Of a stretch of 64,000 bases of DNA, positions 23,362 through 34,213 are shown piece after piece; the stretch's first letter is position 1, and each line of letters opens with the position of its first letter. The notes beneath the pieces were generated by a model. That model was not told the origin of the DNA. It was given only the letters and a program-made list of their open reading frames with translations, and did not search any database. The translations under genes were made by a program, and so were the position numbers. The stretch is from Allomyces macrogynus ATCC 38327 (Eukaryota > Blastocladiomycota > Blastocladiomycetes > Blastocladiales > Blastocladiaceae): contig GG745328.1 in the NCBI GenBank assembly GCA_000151295.1, positions 2,769,380 to 2,833,379 of the forward strand. Direction: 5' to 3'.

Positions 23362-24140
23362 AGCGCTGATCCGGCTTTCGTTTTTTGCCTATTCGTGGTT
23401 CTTGCTGCTTTGCTCCCTTTTCTCTTTACCCAAGAGCGCGTGGCCCAGTTCGTTCGGGCAAACAAACACCAACGCCCGGGCCACCAAGATACGACACGAA
23501 ACCCTTGCGTGGGTTTCTCCCAGCTGCGCGCGCCCCGTTCTCTTTTGTTCACCATGCCAGTCGATAGATGGCGTCAATCCCTTTTTGTGCTTTGTTTCTT
23601 TGTTTCTGTTTTGGTCTCACTCCCCTAACGAGCCGGGCTCTCCTCTGGTCTAGCTCGTGGGTCTTCTCGACCGTTCCTTGGGACGGTCACCTCCCCCGCT
23701 CCCGTATTGTTGTTGTTATCCACAATGTTTTACCCCTGTTCATTTGTGGTTGCTGCTGTTGGCTCTCCTTTCTCCACCTGTTTTGTGCTGCCTTTTGCCG
23801 TGTTGTGGTTTCTGATTCGTGTCCTCCCACCGCGTCGTCATGCCGTGCTCGCGCGCACCGCGGCCACGCGCTTGCCGCCGCCAACATTGTACTCTACCTC
23901 TGCAAGATTTTTCTGTGCCCGACGACCCCAAAAAAAAAATGTGTACCATTCATGTCCGATGCATTTCGTTGGTTCGTGCCGATTGTGGACGCGCTGAGCG
24001 CGTGTGCGGCAGCGAACTGCCATGTGCTGCCGTGCAATACCGTGCAATGCCGCGCGATGCCGTGCGATTTCATCCAGCAACTATAGCGACATCGTTCGCG
24101 TCGCGAGGATGTATTTATCACGGTTCAAATCAATCCTCGC
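23362..24140. other. Convergent 3' region, T-rich
   Basis: T-rich sequence after the CCCH gene, facing the WW/FF gene. It includes a degenerate GTGCAATGCCG-like repeat near 24030-24070. Probably the 3' UTRs of both genes; no coding feature seen. Confidence 0.45.
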
Positions 24141-26217
24141 TCACTCACCGACACTTCCCAATCCGAGCCTTGTCGCGACTCCACCGACTCCACCGCTTCG
24201 CACGACCTCGCGCACCGCCGCACGCACCGCCTCCGCGCGCTCCTCCGGCACCCCCGCCATCGCGACCCACCTCGGATCCTCCCTAACCACCGCCGCCAAC
24301 TCGCTCATCGCCTCATCGCCCACCTCCCCGTCCCCTTCCTATGGCACAAACATCGCCATCCACCTCGCGACCGCCGGGGACCCCTTGACCATCTCCGCCA
24401 CGGCCCTCTTCCCCTCGTCCACCCGACTCCGCATCAATCCCGCATACGCCAACGCTAACGCCGCGTCCCCCCTAACGTCGTCCCCGCCCTCCCGTCCCAC
24501 ACACGCAGCCCGCGCCGCGCGGCCCGTCTCGGTCGCGAGAACCGCCGACCGCGCGTCCGCCCACCGCATCCCGAGCGGAACATCGTCTCGCACACACCTG
24601 GCGAACGCAGCCATTGCGCGCTCGGCCACTGTGCCCACATGCTCCCGCACCGCACTCGCCAAATCCGCCGGCGGAAGATGCGCGCGGACGCCTGCCGCCA
24701 CGAACCGCGGATCCCTTGCGATCACCCCCACCACCGCCTCGGTCTTCGTGACCGACAAATCGCGCACGTGTTCGGCAAGCAGCGTGGCGAGGACCGCCGA
24801 CGCGTTGTCGCACGCCGCGCGCGCGCGGGACGCGGCGGTCTCGCGCCGGAGCGAGGCGTGGTCGGCCGCGGCCGCGGCCGCACGCGCTTGCAGGGCCGCT
24901 TGCGTGCGTGCGGCGCGGTCGGCGGTGGAAGACGAAGGGGTAGGGGTGGTGGAGGTGCCGGGTTTGGTTTTCTTGGCATCGCGCCACAGTTTTTCGCGTT
25001 CCTTGTCGTTGACGCCGTAGTTGGTGAACCGAGGGTCGCGCCGGTGCTTGCGCTTGAATTCTTCCGTGTGCACCGAATTCAGGGTGAGCCCAGGGGCGGA
25101 TCGGGCGATGGAGGAGAGTAGGCCGAGAAAGGGACGGACCAGAACAGTTTGCGGTTCGCGTGCACCAGAGCGACAAAGTTGGCGCGCGGGTCGTTGGTCG
25201 GGCGTTGTTTCGCCGCGCGCAGTTCGGCGGCGCGCTGCTCGCAGTATTTTTCAAAGAGATCCTTTTTGACGGATTCGTCGAGGTCCAGGTCGGGTAACGC
25301 CGAGTTGATTGAGTCCCAGGGGGCGAAGGGAGAGGGTTGCGTCTCGACGAGGTGCGCATAGAAGAGGTCGGATTTTTCGGCGACCGTAGGCTCGTGGATA
25401 ATGTCCTCGTCGTCCTCGTCGTCGTCTCCGATGAGGGGCTGCGGGTCGGTGGTGGTAGGGTCGACAGAGTCGTCGAGGTCGGCCATGGCTTCGAGCTGTT
25501 GCAGTTGCCAGGCCATGTCCTCGTCCCTGGCAAAATGGAGGAGACCGGGGGTGGTCAGTCGGCACACCGAATCGGTTGGGATCAAGGGGCGGGACGCACA
25601 TGGGCTCGTCCTGCACGGGCAACAGCTCCGGCTTGGACTCAACCACGGGCGTCGCGTCGATCTTGGCGCGCTTAGCCGGCCGCTCCTCACCGTCCTCCTC
25701 GCCCTTTTCCACTGCATCCTGGTCCGGTTTCGCCTCGGTCGCATCGCCCTCGGCCTCGTCCTTGTCCTCCTTCCCCTTCTTGTCCGCCTTCTCGACCTGC
25801 TCGAGCAGCGGGACCAAGTCCGGCGTCAACCGCCACGTCGACCGCTTTGTCTTCTTGTTGTAGTAAAACTGATTGCCGGCGTCCGTGTACACGACGTAGA
25901 CGGGAGAGTTGCCGAGACGTTTCCTACACAACCACCCCACGCCTCATCAGCCCATGCACAAATCAGTGGAGTATTGCCACGTACTTGGACACGGCCTTTT
26001 CTGTGGGCAGCACGCGCAGCCGGTACTTGTTGACGGGCGGCGGCAGCGGGACAAACGGCGCCTCGGGTCTCACGAGCGGCAATCGCCAGGTGCATTTCTT
26101 GGTCCAGTGGTTGAACGCGTAGAGGTGGCCCGTTGGGGCGACGTGCACGGTCCATCCGTGGTCGGGGACTTGGATGGTTGGGTTCGCTGGTGGTGATGCG
26201 GGGCCGGTTGAGGACAT
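24141..26217 (-). CDS. WW/FF-domain protein, TCERG1/Prp40-like
   Basis: Factor predicted to couple splicing and transcription, with WW domains at the N-terminus and FF domains after. Exon 1 (26217-25985) holds WW1 (GWTVHVAPTGHLYAFN, then KKCTWRLP). Exon 2 starts at 25923 with WW2 (VYVVYTDAGNQFYYNKKTK) and an acidic, Lys-rich linker (RPAKRAKIDA). FF-like blocks follow: FAPWDSINSALPDLDLDES with KKDLFEKYCEQRAAELR, then EEFKRKHRRDPRFTNYGVND with KEREKLW, then HVRDLSVTKTEAVVGVIARD with PRF, and finally VREDPRWVAM ending at 24141. Junctions near 25515-25565, 25085-25135 and 24320-24375 change frame without a convincing GT-AG pair, so the model is partial. The architecture resembles TCERG1 more than Prp40. 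Confidence 0.75.
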
Positions 26218-26606
26218 TGATGCGGATATTTTGCTGGGACTGGTGGACGACGAGAGACGACCACGCGATCAAGTCCCGCGGGGCCTCGCGCACGGTCTGC
26301 TGGGTGGTCTGACGTGGTCCCGCGTGAGGGCGTTGTTTCCTTGCGATGTGGCGAGCAGCACGCCTGCTTTGTGGCTGGATTTTTGGAGGTGTTTCGGCAC
26401 TTGTTTTCCGCCAAAGTCGGCGCTTTAGCTTTGTTTTCGCGTCGGGAATCGCGCTGCGTGGCGTGACGCGCGTCTTTGCGTTGGCCACGTCGCGCGCACG
26501 ACGCCGACTGATGCCAAACTGCCACCCCCAACGTCCACCACGACTCGCCCTGCGCTCCTCTCTCTCGGCCCTCTGCTCGACAACAACCCAACCCAAATCC
26601 GCCACC
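26218..26606. other. Divergent promoter region WW/FF gene / GDI
   Basis: Shared upstream region of the WW/FF gene (minus) and GDI (plus), about 390 bases. No coding or RNA feature supported. Confidence 0.4.
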
Positions 26607-28409
26607 ATGGTCTGTCCCAGCAACTGCACGGCCCCCGCATGGACCAGACTCGGACCGCGCTCGTCGACACGTCGCGCCGCCTGCCCATGCAGCAGCAAGT
26701 CGACCGTGTCGCGAGCACGCGCGCGCGCGCGCCGCGTCCCTCGTGTCGCCGCCGCCCTTCGACGTGCCGACGACGCGAACCATGATACTGACCAGCAGCT
26801 GCGACGCGACGCTTAGAACGAGAACTACGACGTGATTGTGCTCGGCACCGGTCTGACCGAGTGCATTCTCTCGGGCCTGCTCTCGGTCGAGGGCAAGCGC
26901 GTGCTGCACATGGACCGCAACGACTACTACGGTGGCGAGTGCGCGTCGCTCAACCTGACGCAGGTACGGACTGTTTGGACGTGTTGCCCGTCGTGACGTG
27001 ATCGTTCCCGCTCATAATCGTGTTGTCAACTGGCCTAGATGTACCGCAAGTTCCGCGACGGCGCTGCCGCGCCCGAGGCCTTTGGTCGCGACCGCGACTA
27101 CGCGATTGATCTGATCCCAAAGTTCATGATGGCCAATGGCGCGTTTGTGCGCATGGTACGCGTTTTCAACGACAGTGGCACTGCTTGCGCGGCGAGTCTT
27201 CGAGAACAGCGCCAGAATGGCCCCAGTTGTACCATGATCCTCACTCACCCTGCGCCGTTTGTTCCTGTAGCTCACGCACCTCGAGGTGACCAACTACCTC
27301 GAGTTCAAGCAGATTGCGGGCTCCTACGTCTACCGCGACGGCAAGATCTCCAAGGTGCCGTCGAACGAGGTCGAGGCCGTCAAGTCGCCGCTCATGGGTC
27401 TGTTTGAGAAGCGCCGCGCCAAGAAGTTCTTTGAGGTGCGGTTCCTGGACGATTTGCGCGCTTGGAGACGATTGAAACTGACACTCACCTCCATCAAAAC
27501 CAACAGTGGGTGCAAAACTACGACCAGCAGGACCCGGCCACGTGGCAGGGGCTTGACGTGACCAAAGTGACCATGGCCGACGTCTACAAGCACTTCGGGC
27601 TTGAGTCCGGCACTCAGGATTTCATTGGCCACGCCATGGCGCTGCACTTGGACGACAGTTACATTACCAAGCCCGCCAAGGACACGCACGAGCGCATCGT
27701 GCTCTACACGTTGTCGATGCTGCGGTACGGCAAGTCGCCTTACATCTACCCGCTCTACGGGCTCGGCGAGCTGCCGCAGGCATTTGCGCGGCGATCGGCG
27801 CTGTTCGGCGGCACCTACATGCTCAACAAGAAGATCGACCAGGTCACTTACGACGACGCCGGCAAAGTCACTGGGATCGTCTCGGAGGGCGAGCCGGCGT
27901 TTGCGCCCGTCGTGATTTGCGACCCGTCCTACGTGCCCGACAAGGCTACGAAAGTGGCCAAGGTGATTCGGTCGATTTGCTTGCTCACGCACCCGATCCC
28001 CAACACCGACGACTCGGACTCGGTGCAGATCATTATTCCGCAGAACCAGGTGCACCGCAAGTCGGATATCTACATTGCCGTCGTCTCGTCGGCACACAAG
28101 GTCTGTGCGGCGGGTTACTACGTCGCCATTGTCTCGACGCAGGTCGAAACGTCAACGCCCGAGTTGGAGCTCGCGCCGGCGTACCAGCTGCTCGGCCACG
28201 TCGTCGACAAGTTTGTCTCGATTGTCGATGTCGAGGTGCCCGTGGCCGACGGGACGGCCGATAACGTGTTTGTCTCCAAGTCGTACGACGCCACGTCGCA
28301 CTTTGAAACGGTCTGCGACGACGTGTTTTCGCTCTACAAGCGCGTCACGGGCAAGGACTTGCAGCTCAAGACGTGGGAGGAGCTGCAGGCGCAGGCCGAG
28401 CAGCAGTAA
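26607..28409 (+). CDS. GDI1: Rab GDP-dissociation inhibitor
   Basis: Extracts prenylated, GDP-bound Rab GTPases from membranes and recycles them. Exons: ATG alone at 26607-26609, then 26817-26963, 27039-27155, 27271-27435 and 27507-28409, giving 444 residues, the family length. Key sequence: [20 protein letters not shown] (dinucleotide-like fold), [45 protein letters not shown] and [16 protein letters not shown] (Rab-binding platform). The initiator Met sits in a strong gccaccATGg context and is followed at once by a GT, so the coding part of exon 1 would be a single codon. That first junction (donor GTCTGT) is inferred; the other four are clear. Confidence 0.95.
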
Positions 28410-29524
28410 GTCGGTGGGGGGAGCTTGTTCCCGGTTGTTGTGATCCGCTGACGCTCATGCTTCATTTGGGCGTCGAGCGGAGAGAGGTCGACGGGCGACG
28501 AGGGAGGAACAAGGGAAAACGTTTGCGGTTTTGGTTATGGGCGGTGGGTGGCCGCCAAGTGAAAGTTGAACAAATATACGCGCTATTGACCTTGATCCGG
28601 CCTCCGTCGTCCTGCGTTCTCCAACAGTTTGTCTTCGCTCGGTCCCCAATCATCATCATGAAACGCATGAGTCTCGTTGAACGAACGGGAACGACCGATT
28701 GATCCCCACGAGCACGGCCGACGCAAGCCAGACATGGCGACCAGCTAGATTGCGAGCGGCCATCTCCGGGCAAAATTTTGCGGGTGGAGAGTATTGAGAA
28801 CGTTCGCGAGATCGTTGCCGCGCGGCGCTCTTCCATCGCAGTAGCCGTACTGCTTGATGTTGTGGTGGCCAATCAGAACTCGACCTGAGCCTTTGGTCGG
28901 ACGCAGCGCGCCCACCGGCTCGTGGCCATCGCTACCCCATCGACCACCAGCGATTGCGTCCAGCCGTGCCCAGCTCGAGTCACACTTCTCCACCGGTTCA
29001 TTGCTAGCTGGGGCCGATTTTGTTGCGCACATGCCCGGCTTGTTTGCTCGCATCCTGCCTGGATGCACCAGCATTCCGGCCGTGGCCTTGGAGCGCCGGA
29101 ACGGCGGGAGCGACGCAAACGCGTCTCGCCTGGGGCGACCAGAGATTCCGTGCTCACCCTGCACGACTTCACGAACGCGAGGAGCGCGTCGGTGCGCACC
29201 GGTTGGGTGTCCAATTCTTCCTGATGCCGCCATGATGTGACGAAAATCAGACGGAATCCAATGTTGGCATCAGCCACACGTGATCGTGTCGAGCGAGGGC
29301 AGCGATCCGTGCCGAGCCGACTCGGTCTCCAAGGGAACCCCACACCAGCAGCCACGACTCCACGAAAGCCGGCCGCGCCGGTCACCAGCCGCCACCCCCG
29401 CACATAAATACGGCGCACGGCCCGGTCCCTGCCCCCTGCTGAGCGCGAACACGCTGGCAAGTCCCGCGCAACACAAACCAGCCAGCAACCAGCTACGCAT
29501 CCCGCATTCCTCAGCGGCAGCACC
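28410..29524. other. Intergenic region, GDI to citrate synthase
   Basis: About 1.1 kb between two plus-strand genes. Several open frames on both strands read as low-complexity or patternless protein. The part just before 29525 is probably the citrate synthase promoter and 5' UTR. No RNA gene recognised. Confidence 0.35.
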
Positions 29525-31313
29525 ATGGTCCAGCAACCGCAATCGAAACCGCTCGAGCTCGTCGTCGCGGACCCGTCCACGGGCGCGTCCTGCTCGATCC
29601 CGGTGCCCAACGGCGTGTCCAAGACCCAGGGCATGCACGCGTCATTTGTCGTGCTGCCGACGAGCGAGAGCGCGCGCGACACGCTCACGGTGCTCGACAA
29701 CCGCACAAACAAGGTCTACACGATTCCGATCACGGACGGCACCGTCAAGGCCACGGATTTCCGCCAAGTCCAAGATACGACGGGCGAGGGCCTGCGCCTG
29801 TTCGATGCCGGGTTTGTGAACACGGCCGTCGCGCGGTCCAGGATCACCGAGATTGACGGCGCCAAGGGGATTTTGCGGTACCGCGGGTACCCGATCGAGC
29901 AGTTGTCGGAAAAGTCGACGTTCCTTGAGGTCGCGTACCTGCTGATTTATGGCGAGCTGCCGTCCAAGAACCAGTTTGACGATTTCGAGTACGAGGTCAT
30001 GCACCACACGTATGTGCTCGCTTCACATCTCTGTTTCCTGGATCCCGAACGAGCGGAAAGCTGATGAAAGCTTTGACCATTTTCAGGTACGTGCACGTCA
30101 AGCTGGCCGAGCTCGAGCAATCGTTCCAATACGATGCGCATCCGGTACGTTTGTATCGGTCATGGTTTCGGGTTGAGTCACGTTTGTTTTCGTACACCGG
30201 GCTCACTTTGACGTTCATGCTCCCTTTGTAGATGGGCATGTTCATCGCGACCATGGCCGCCGCGTCGACGTTTGACCCGTCGGGCAACCCGGCGCTCGCC
30301 GGATCCGACATCTACACCAAGGACAAGAAGCTGCGCAACAAGCAGATTTTCCGCATTCTCGGCAAGGTCACGACGATTGCCGCCATGGCCTACCGCCACC
30401 GTATCGGTCGCCCGGCCAACCCGCCTCAGCAGGGGCTCTCGTACACCGAGAACTTCCTCTACATGATGGATCACCTGTCGGAGCCCGGATTCCGCCCGCA
30501 CCCGGTCCTGGCGCGCGCGCTCGACGTGCTGTTCATTCTGCACGCTGACCATGAGCTCAACGTACGACTCGATTTACCTCTTTCGGGTGGTCTCTTTTTG
30601 CGCGTCCTCTGACCAATGCTGGGCGTTCCCTTCTCTAGTGCTCGACAGCGGCGATGCGCCACATTGGCTCGTCCCTCGTCGACCCCTACAGCGCCGTGGC
30701 CGGTGCCGCCGCGGCCCTCTACGGCCCGCTTCACGGCGGCGCCAACGAAGCCGTCGTGCGCATGCTCGAATCGATTGGCACCGTTGACAAGATCCCGGCC
30801 TTTATCGAGTCCGTGAAGCGGCGCGAAAAGAAGCTCATGGGCTTTGGCCACCGCATCTACACGTCCTACGACCCGCGCGCGACCATCATCCGCAAACTCG
30901 CCTACGACGTCTTCGAAGTTGTCGGCACCGAACCACTGATCGAAGTCGCGCAAGCGCTCGAGCAAGTGGCTTTGACCGACGAGTACTTCACGTCGCGTAA
31001 ACTCTACCCGAACGTGGATTTCTACTCGGGTCTGATCTACAAGGCCATGGGGTTCCCGCTCGATTATTTCCCGGTCTTGTTTGCGATCCCGCGCGTTGCG
31101 GGGTGGCTCGCACATTGGTCCGAGGCCATGGATGAACCGAATGCTAAGATTTGGCGGCCGCGCCAGATTTATTGCGGCGAGGCGAGGCGCGATTATGTGC
31201 CGATTGAGCACCGCGATGAGACGGATGTGCGGCTCACTGAAATGACCAAGACGGCATCGTCAACGCGTCGGCGGATTTCGTCGTGGGAGGGCAAGAAGCC
31301 GGGCAAGCTGTAA
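29525..31313 (+). CDS. Citrate synthase, bacterial GltA/glyoxysomal type
   Basis: Condenses oxaloacetate and acetyl-CoA to citrate. Exons: 29525-30009, 30087-30144, 30232-30561 and 30639-31313; 515 residues. The N-terminus has the GltA-type beta domain ([19 protein letters not shown]) rather than a mitochondrial presequence. Active-site motifs: [18 protein letters not shown], the His in [11 protein letters not shown] (~285), the His in [10 protein letters not shown] (~324), the signature [13 protein letters not shown] (~359) and the Asp in [12 protein letters not shown]. This subtype, which includes plant peroxisomal and Dictyostelium forms, is distinct from the usual mitochondrial fungal enzyme. 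The protein ends KPGKL, a weak candidate PTS1, so a peroxisomal site is possible but unproven. It may feed a glyoxylate cycle. Confidence 0.93.
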
Positions 31314-31542
31314 AAGGTGGGGTGGAGAAGGTGGTAGAGGGAGAGTCCGTCCGGTTGGACGAGAATTTTGGGGCCGAGCGCGTGTTCATTCATACCTTGT
31401 GCGCTCGCAATGGCAGTATTTTGTCGAATCGATCTTGATTTTGATCCTACTTGTGTTGTTGACGCCCGTTTCTTTCTCGCTGCACCGCAATCATGTCTTA
31501 ATCTGTATTTCACACTGCCCGCGTGCTGTCTTTCACAAGTCC

Positions 31543-32712
31543 CTAAAGTACCACCCGCCCGTAAATCTGCGGGAGCATGAAGAACCAGCAAATGGTTCCA
31601 AACGTGGCGATCGCAACGACCACCGACAACAGGATGCGCCGTTGCATGAAATGGTCGCGAAGGCCCGCGTTGTAGTCGCGCGTTTGCCGCTACAGAACAC
31701 AGATCATGCCGTGAGTTTGGTGTCACAATTAGTTCCGAGAGAGCACAGGCACGACACGTACACGAAACGCGGCCGAATGCTGCGTCAACGAATCTGCAAG
31801 CCGACACGATGGCAAGTGAGTGGTGGAGCTCGCAAATACCTAAACCCAGGACCATTTGTGAGACCACGCACCCGATTGCGCCTGCAACGTGCGCAAATCC
31901 TCGCCACGCGCCAACATCTGGCCAATCCGGACATGCACGGCGCCCGCGACACCATTCAAACTCTCCCAGATTGCACGCGTCTTGGCACGCTGCTCGTCTG
32001 TGAGCCCGGCCTCGCCCTCGTCGTCGTCTGGCGGCTCAATGCGCGCCGACGACCCAAGCAACGGCGCGCGTTCGTCCACGTCGTCATCCCTTGTGGCCGT
32101 GCCCGCGCGCGACCGGAACGGCGACGGCGTCGACGCGCGACTCGTCATGCGCGGTAACGTCGAGAGCGGCGGTGGCGCGTCCGGCGCGCGGACCGACATG
32201 GTCGGGTCGAACAGGGGGTTGATGGGCGACCGCGCCCGCGTGCGTGGTGGTAAGGTCGGAGGGCGGGTTGCCGTGTAGGGTGGCGGAGGGAGGGTGCCGA
32301 GACTGCTCACGATGCTGCAGGGTGAGATGGGACGTGGAGGGAGAGTGGGTGGCGGGTTGAACGTGGAGTGGCGCGACCGGGTGGAGAAAGCCGAGAAGGC
32401 GGGAGCGGAATCGGTGGGGAGGTCGTCGATGAGACCGGCAGGGCTGGGGACGTCGGGGGTGGGCGGTGCGGGTTCGTCGGGGACATCGGCGTTGAAGTAC
32501 TTTTTGAGCAGGCGGCTCTACATGAGCGGTTGGGCGTGGATCAGCCGTGGAAATTGACCCGCGAAGATCCAGATGGCCGGGATATCAGCTGCATTCCGCG
32601 TCAAGTCGAGCCCATTCGTCTTAGGGACGCGTGACGACCGGACATCGGGAAGTGCTCTGATCACCGGAAATTCTGACGACAAACCGACGCGGCCTACCCG
32701 ATCGGATGGCAT
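31543..32712 (-). CDS. R-SNARE (synaptobrevin-like), tail-anchored
   Basis: Vesicle-fusion protein of about 279 residues. Exons in coding order: 32712-32698 (MPSDR only), 32517-31872, 31793-31762 and 31689-31543, all phases matching. The SNARE motif spans three exons: SLNGVAGAVHVRIGQMLARG (with the zero-layer Arg), EDLRTLQAQS|DSLTQHSAAF|RRQTRDYNAGLRDHF. This aligns with the synaptobrevin pattern RGEKLE...L...A..F. A C-terminal anchor follows (LLSVVVAIATFGTICWFFML) with eight residues after it. The N-terminal ~150 residues are Pro/Ser/Thr-rich with an ERAPLLG dileucine-like motif and no visible longin domain. Without homologs I cannot say which vesicle step it serves. Confidence 0.78.
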
Positions 32713-33027
32713 TTTCGATTCAAGGTTGTGGCAGCGGGTTGCGAGGAGTTGCAGCGTTGTTGATGTGGATATTTGACGGGACTAGAAAGAAGACGTCACG
32801 TCGTGGAGAGCAAGCTCAAGAGCTGAACTGGTTGTTCACAAGTCACGTTCACACTCCAGCACGTCCACAACACGGGCCAAGGCAAGGATCGTGTCGGTCT
32901 GAAGAAATCAAAGAAACAAATTCTCTATTTTGATCCGGCCCCTTGCGCGCGCTATCGCCCCATATCCAGATGGAAAGCGATGCAGTCCATCCACCCACCG
33001 AGTCGCCAGTCCTCTCCCCCGCTCGCT
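32713..33027. other. Intergenic, no gene seen
   Basis: Upstream of the R-SNARE and downstream of the ropporin-like gene, both minus strand. No feature supported. Confidence 0.35.
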
Positions 33028-33898
33028 TCAAACGAGGTACTTTTTGATCGCGTCCATGGCCTTGTTTTCGGGCGTCCATGACCCATCGCCCTCGAGCACG
33101 TTCGTACAGAGCGCGAGCTTATCGCTCTCAATCGCGCCGTCCACTTTGGCCAGGTACCGCACGAGCTTGACCAGGATATCGCTCGGGACTTGGCCGTTGT
33201 TGGTGAGAATGTCAACGGCGAGCAGTGCCGTCGCTTGGATCGTCTGGGCGCATGACAAGAAGCGCGGTCAGTTGAGATGCATCAAAATGGGATTTCAGAC
33301 GGTAATACGTACCCCGGCGGCAACGGCGCAGCACAAGGCCCAGAACTCAACCCAGTTGACTGTCTCGAGACCGTCCCACGAACCGACCCTAGAGACGCGA
33401 AAGACGGTGAGGAATCGGTGGAGAGTCATGGCCAGAGTAGGGAGATCACGGACTTGAGCAGCTCGTCGACCGTCGTCGGCGGGATCAGCGCGTCGACAGC
33501 AATCTTGATGAGCGAGTCCTTGGGCACATTGGAGCTGCCGCGCAGGTTGAACTTACCCACCAATCAGCGAACAAGGTCAGTTGGCGGGATCTTGTTTCCA
33601 GGCGTCAGGGACGAAATAACGCGCTCACCATCGAGTAGAGCGTCTCGAGCTGCTCGCGCGCGACACCATTGGTGTGCACTTTACGCCCAAGCTGCTGGTG
33701 CTTGTGCAGCTTGGAAAAGTACTCGACGCTCGCCGCGACAATGTCGGCCGGCTGGTTCTTGATGATAAACTTGGAATAGTTTTTCAAAATGGTCGGAAAC
33801 TCGGGCGGGATCACGATTTGCTCGCGGCTGTAGATGGGACCACCATCGCCTGCTGCGGGCGCGGGCGCGGGCGCGTCGCTGGCAACTGGTGGGGCCAT
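33028..33898 (-). CDS. Ropporin-like RIIa-domain protein (radial-spoke type)
   Basis: Predicted ciliary/flagellar protein with a dimerisation/docking fold like the RII subunit of PKA. Exons in coding order: 33898-33629, 33551-33454, 33388-33313 and 33243-33028; 219 residues, close to ROPN1L/RSP11. After an Ala/Pro leader, the RIIa domain reads VIPPEFPTILKNYSKFIIKN then QPADIVAASVEYFSKL. The middle (LRGSSNVPKDSLIKIAVDAL) and the end (DILVKLVRYLAKVDGAIES) are helical, matching the ropporin-type layout. In other organisms such proteins sit in radial spokes or bind AKAPs. Its presence argues that this organism builds a motile flagellum. It is divergent from KDM8, with start codons about 315 bases apart. 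The second donor (GTCCGT) is weak. Confidence 0.78.
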
Positions 33899-34213
33899 TG
33901 CGGCGCGAAAGAAAGGCTGGATTGGTTGAGGAGTTGCACGCGCCGGGATTCGCCTTGAATTTGGTGGCGAGTGGACAGAGGAGCGGGGAGCGGAGGTGCG
34001 AGAAATGGCAGCACGACGATCCCGAGCGACGCGGCAATGGATTGCAGCAAGTTGGGCGGCTGCGGTGCTCGTCAAGTCAAGTTGCGCACAACTTCGCGGC
34101 GCGGGCAGTGTGCTTCGCGCGCGCGAACGTGAGCAGAATTATCGTGCGGGAGATGTGCCACATACGGATCACAAAGTGTCCCGCACTCGCCCTGATCTTG
34201 TTACAATCAAATC
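33899..34213. promoter_or_regulatory. Shared divergent promoter, ropporin-like / KDM8
   Basis: The 315 bases between opposite start codons must hold both core promoters. No specific box is recognised. Confidence 0.4.

Noticed and set aside
26610..26812. Longer first exon for GDI reading on from the ATG ([12 protein letters not shown]...)
   Set aside because: It ends in a stop and does not join the conserved GDI start in frame; treated as intron.
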